64,000 bases of DNA from Sinonovacula constricta (taxonomy: Eukaryota > Mollusca > Bivalvia > Cardiida > Solecurtidae), in contig CM017571.1 in the NCBI GenBank assembly GCA_007844125.1, positions 4,181,771 through 4,245,770 of the forward strand, given 5' to 3'. The notes under the pieces are model-generated. The model saw only the letters and a program-made list of their open reading frames with translations, had not been told where the DNA came from and ran no database searches. The translations under genes and the position numbers were made by a program. This document shows, in pieces, positions 60,078 through 64,000 of this stretch. Numbering within the stretch: the first letter of the stretch is position 1; each line of letters opens with the position of its first letter.

Positions 60078-60459
60078 CAGGAGAGACGGCAACTGTATGA
60101 TGAACGAACATAGTCAGAGACTCATCGTGGCATGATCTTCATTATCGTTGTAACATCTCAGTGTAATCGGCGAATAATTAAAACTACGTTTAAACCACGC
60201 ATCTACCATGCTTCCACTCCACTTCAGCGGCGCCAAGGAAGATCACACGAAAAAGTTGCCCGGATTATGTCGGAGCGCTATTAGAATGAGGTCAAAGATA
60301 TTTATGACCAAACCTTTTTCTTTAATTCTTCATTCACACTGTGAACGATCCGCAAGACAAAATGCCTGAACAACGTGTTTAACACCACGGAAAGCTTTCC
60401 AAATCAAGAGCAGAGGTGGCTGACAATCCTTTTATGGACCCTTCGTCGCCATCTTTGCT
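60078..60459. other. Non-coding stretch between satellite and transposase relic
   Basis: No gene recognised. It probably belongs to the flank or end of the Harbinger relic, but no terminal inverted repeat was found. Confidence 0.4.
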
Positions 60460-61380
60460 ATCGCCAGTATATGTTACCGCCACGACAGAAATTGCTCCAA
60501 ACTCCGAAGCAATATGCACAACTAAAATTGGCAATGAAAGCTTGACCATACGGAGTTTCGGTTGGGGCCGACGAAGAGTTGTATCTGGTGCATGTATACT
60601 TCTTGCCTCTAGGCCACAGGAACTCTTTTGTCAACTTCATTTTCCTAATCCAAACTTGAATCTTGTAGAACCGGGTACGGATCTCTCATCATGTTATGTA
60701 AGCAACACACCACTCGATAATGACTTGTACAACCTTTGGTGACTGTTGCATAGTGTCGAGAATTAACTACCATTCATAAACTAATATTCCAAAGGTGTTT
60801 TCAACCACCCGACGACCCTTTGGAATATTCTATAGTTAGTTTTCATTGTTCCTCTGTCAGTCCTCTGTGAGAATAAGGTTTCATCAGCACGTTTGCACCA
60901 TACATAATGTAGTGTCGTCGTTGTCATTAGCTAGAGGGTCAGGCGAGGAAATCCACTAGAGCCATCTTCTAAGCACGGCTTTAAATACATTAAATACAAA
61001 GTATTTGGACATCAGACATTGACCCAATTCCACCACAATCTGCCCTCAGAAACTTGTACCGTGTAAACAGAACAACAGAGAAGAAACCTTTATAATTGTG
61101 GTACAGGGACAGCATGTTCGATTGAAATCATATGTACACTTGCTTGCCACCAAGAGCTCCGCATGCATATGGAACATTCCACTGCTTTCCATATTTGTTC
61201 GCAATTAGTCTCCAATCATCTGGTGTAGTAGGCCAGCGGATGGTTTCTTCCGGCTACTCATCGATGTTAACATTGCAGACAAGTATCAGTAGAGAATGTG
61301 TGTTCCTTGCCTCTCTAAAACTGTACATGGCTTTGCTTCTTGTCGCCAGAAGTAAGATGTGTCATGGTGATGGCTAGGTT
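60460..61380 (-). pseudogene. Decayed PIF/Harbinger transposase (DDE_Tnp_4 type)
   Basis: Minus-strand reading gives the family blocks in the correct order. They are LAITMTHLTSGDK (about 61376-61338), TTPDDWRLIANKYGKQWNVP with YACGALGGKQVYI (about 61225-61131), LYHNYKGFFSVVLF (about 61105-61064), KFLRADCGGIGSMSDVQI, LMKPYSHRGLTEEQ (about 60888-60847), RVVENTFGIL (about 60811-60782), CCLHNMMRDPYP (about 60706-60671) and GPNRNSVW (about 60569). Such transposases cut and paste elements at TWA-type targets with DDE chemistry. Here the first catalytic Asp, normally in GA-hydrophobic-DGK, is Gly (GALGGK), a TGA stop follows at 61128-61130, and at least three frame changes occur. The Asp of the SDVQ block is retained. 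A partner Myb-like ORF was not found nearby. This copy is inactive. The 327-base plus-strand frame at 60416-60742 is a shadow. Confidence 0.8.
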
Positions 61381-62933
61381 AGTGCCATAAAGGTTTTCTC
61401 CTCTAAGTCTCTGTCTTCTGCACTATCTGGAACTGCGAATTCCAAATATGTCAATAGGTGCTACCTAATTCGGGAAAAGGACAAATATTTTTTTAATACA
61501 ATGAACCTTATAGTCATTGATAGATCAAGTATCAATGAGCATATTAGGAAGTGCTTCTCGGATTACCTTTGTCATTGTGGTCATTTTCAGAATATCTAAA
61601 TAAGTATGTAGTTTAAAAATAACAACATGCCTTTATGTATCAGAAGCGGAAAGAGCATCTACCAGACTTTGAACATCAAGCCTACCGAATATAATACTGC
61701 AGTAGGCCATGACAACAAATATAAATGAGGGAAAAAAAAGTAAGCCTGCCTAGGATTCAAAACACTGACACTCTACTAACTTATTTTAGGAGGCTATGTG
61801 AATGAACTGCCAGTGAAATTGTTATCTCTCAGTGGTGGATAATATTTTTTTCATCTCACTAAAAAGCGTTATTTATATGTTACTATACCAGTAAGTCACA
61901 AATCACGCATCTATATGACTACAGCACGCATTTCAACACTAATGAAGGTTTAGGAGCCATTTTCTCAAGTATTAAGCCAAAAATATTTGAAGGCATATTT
62001 TGTTATCATTCTGAAAGTTTTTCTTTCACTATAAGCGTTTCTTTCTCTGGATTCAGAACTTCTTTGCGTAACAGATTTGTTAAGAGAGTTTGATACCATT
62101 AGCACTTATTGTTGGAATTTTAGAAGGTGTTAAACAAGAGTTCTGATCAGTGAAAAAGCTGTAATGATCCATTTGTTTATAAATACAACTATTCTAACTC
62201 CACTCTTTATTAAGAATATGCTATGCCAAAACCATGTACACATAATCAGCTGATAAATACATGCAACCATATTTTAATCCATACTTCAGTGTGGTTAACA
62301 CAGGTAAAAGGTAAAACATCTAAAAACATCGAAACACAAACTGTGTCCAATTCGCCACATAACCTTTTGCTTAAAATATACATTCCACTAAAAACATTCC
62401 TTTATCAGACTTTGTGAGGTTTGTCGAGACTTTTATCAACTGTACATATTGTGTATATGTTGATTGTTAACTTTATTACTAGGTATATTGTTTGTATATT
62501 AGTTTAGATTATTTTAATCTGTTTTAAATCCCGATGCAGATGCTTACTGTTAGTTGTCTCGCTTTGATGGGATACTTTTATTTATACTGTTTGTTTGTTA
62601 GAAAAACTTTCAGGGAGTGCGAGGCTGGATAAGCACCCAGGTCGGTCCTTTTGCCGACTGACCGATCCAGGGCGGTTACTGCTGGTTTTTCTTTTTGTGT
62701 GTTTCGTCTCTGTGTTTTTGTCACATTTACATTTACCCTGTTTGCCTTGGTCTAGAGGTAGTTTAGATTTAAATATATGTGGTTATTTTAAAAGGACCAT
62801 TTCTTATTTACCTAATGTCATGAAGCTGCCGTAAATCTATAACACTAAATAGCTAAAAACAGTTTGTTATTTTTCTGCCTCTCGATCATCAGTTTTAGAT
62901 ATAGTTAGCTGTCTACTAATGTTGCACTTTTTT
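61381..62933. other. Non-coding stretch
   Basis: No recognised gene. Frames at 62223-62417 and 62595-62834 lack known domains. A more GC-rich segment at about 62610-62680 (GTGCGAGGCTGGATAAGCAC, GACCGATCCAGGGCGG) stands out from its AT-rich surroundings and may be part of an unidentified repeat. Confidence 0.4.
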
Positions 62934-64000
62934 TGATACAACAGCTTTGGCCAAGCACACTTTCTCTGATATGATAGCTTTGGACAAGCACACTTTCTCT
63001 GATATGACAGCTTTGAACAAGCACACTTTCTCTGATATGACAGCTTTGGACAAGCACACTTTCTCTAAATATGACAGCTTTGAACAAGCACACTTTCTCT
63101 TATATGACAGCTTTGGACAAGCACACTTTCTCTTATATGACAGCTTTGGACAAGCACACTTTCTCTGATATGACAGCTTTGGACAAGCACACTTTCTCTA
63201 ATATGACAGCTTTGGACAAGCACACTTTCTCTGATATGGCAGCTTTGGACAAGCACACTTTCTCTAATATGACAGCTTTGGACAAGCACACTTTCTCTAA
63301 TATGACAGCTTTGGACAAGCACACTTTCTGTGATATGACAGCTTTGGACAAGCACACTTTCTCTGATATGACAGCTTTGGACAAGCACACTTTCTCTGAT
63401 ATGACAGCTTTGGACAAGCACACTTTCTTTGATATGACAGATTTGGACAAGCACTCTTTCTCTAATATGACAGCTTTGGACAAGCACACTTTCTCTGATA
63501 TGACAGCTTTGGACAAGCACACTTTCTCTGATATGACAGCTTTGGACAAGCACACTTTCTCTGATATGACAGCTTTGGACAAGCACACTTTCTTTGATAT
63601 GACAGCTTTGGACAAGCACACTTTCTGTGATATGACAACTTTGGACAAGCACTCTTTCTGTGATATGACAGTTCTGGACAAGCACAATTTCTGTGAAATG
63701 ACAGTTCTGGACAAGCACACTTTCTGTGATATGACAGCTTTGAACAAGCACACTTTCTGTGAAATGACAGTTCTGGACAAGCACACTTTCTGTGAAATGA
63801 CAAATCTGGACAAGCATACTGTCTCTGATATGACAGCTTTGGACAAGCACGCTTTCTGTGAAATGACAGTTCTGGACAAGCTCACTTTCTGTGATATGAC
63901 AGATTTGGGCAAGCACACTTTCTGTGAAATGACAAATCTGGACAAGCACACTTTCTTTAATATGACAACTTTGGACAAGCACACTTTCTCTGATATGACA
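62934..64000. repeat. 33-bp satellite array, about 32 copies, running off the window
   Basis: Unit TGATATGACAGCTTTGGACA then AGCACACTTTCTC. Units from about 63600 on are more diverged (CTGTGAAATGACAGTTCTGG variants). As 33 is divisible by three, two or three minus-strand frames stay open (11-residue repeats such as VLVQSCHIRES), up to 305 codons at 63065-63982. These are by-products of the period. The array continues beyond 64000. Confidence 0.94.

Noticed and set aside
60416..60742. Ty3-type pol fragment on the plus strand (frame with VYVTATTEIAPNSEAICTTK)
   Set aside because: It faintly recalls the region after a retroelement protease, but the minus strand carries several Harbinger blocks in correct order over the same bases, including CCLHNMMRDPYP, so the plus frame is a shadow.
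63065..63982. Minus-strand 305-codon repeat protein in the 33-bp array
   Set aside because: More than one minus-strand frame is open at the same time; this is expected of a period divisible by three.
1..64000. Telomeric TTAGGG repeats or rRNA genes
   Set aside because: None were seen on either strand.

Overview
The window looks like animal nuclear DNA, most probably from a marine invertebrate and perhaps a mollusc. The reasons are AT-rich non-coding DNA, spliced exons with GT/AG borders, a Tctex-type dynein light chain gene, a decayed LINE with an APE endonuclease and reverse transcriptase, a decayed PIF/Harbinger transposase, and a decayed multi-copy gene family known to me from many aquatic invertebrate genomes. 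The mollusc assignment is inference. No prokaryotic operon, rRNA gene or convincing intact tRNA gene is seen.

Layout. About half of the window (roughly 33 kb) is tandem repeat, in ten unrelated families: 53-bp (563-772), 51-bp (963-5853), about 46-bp (7319-11870), a second 51-bp family (12004-16205), 18-bp pyrimidine-rich (16415-17335), 49-bp (35031-35667), a duplicated segment carrying (ATT)n (35964-36270), 35-bp (40637-42170), 41-bp (44867-60077, about 370 copies) and 33-bp (62934 to the window end). Nearly all long open frames in the window are by-products of these arrays, because several periods are multiples of three.

Genes and elements lie between the arrays. At 18087-22353 there is a badly frameshifted relic of a gene family with an N-terminal Cys/His motif and a C-terminal PIN/FEN1-like region. 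It is split by a 6.6-kb plus-strand LINE (22354-28990), and its reading continues on the far side of that insertion at 28991. The LINE has an ORF1 with coiled coil and RNA-binding region, an ORF2 with endonuclease, RT and a terminal zinc motif, a 3' hairpin and a TTCTG tail. Several frameshifts and stops make it inactive.

The only plausible intact host gene is a Tctex1/DYNLT-family dynein light chain on the plus strand. It has a terminal coding exon at 37898-38470, a well-bounded 81-bp exon at 35750-35830, and possibly a tiny first coding exon at 34257-34268. A MITE-like element with 36-bp perfect inverted ends stops 20 bp before its last splice acceptor, and the 49-bp array, whose every unit carries a 12-bp palindrome, sits in the proposed upstream intron.

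At 60460-61380 on the minus strand is a decayed Harbinger transposase. The rest is AT-rich non-coding DNA with traces of other mobile elements: a TTAA-flanked MITE candidate at 30245-30563, a tRNA-like SINE fragment near 33.8 kb, and inverted and direct duplications at 31.6-32.5, 40.0/43.2 and 42.2-42.5 kb. I did not find a convincing new multi-gene system. The most interesting material is the nested LINE/PIN-family locus, the MITE beside the dynein exon, the origin and structure of the satellites, and a patch of the 41-bp array that looks like uncorrected sequencing error.
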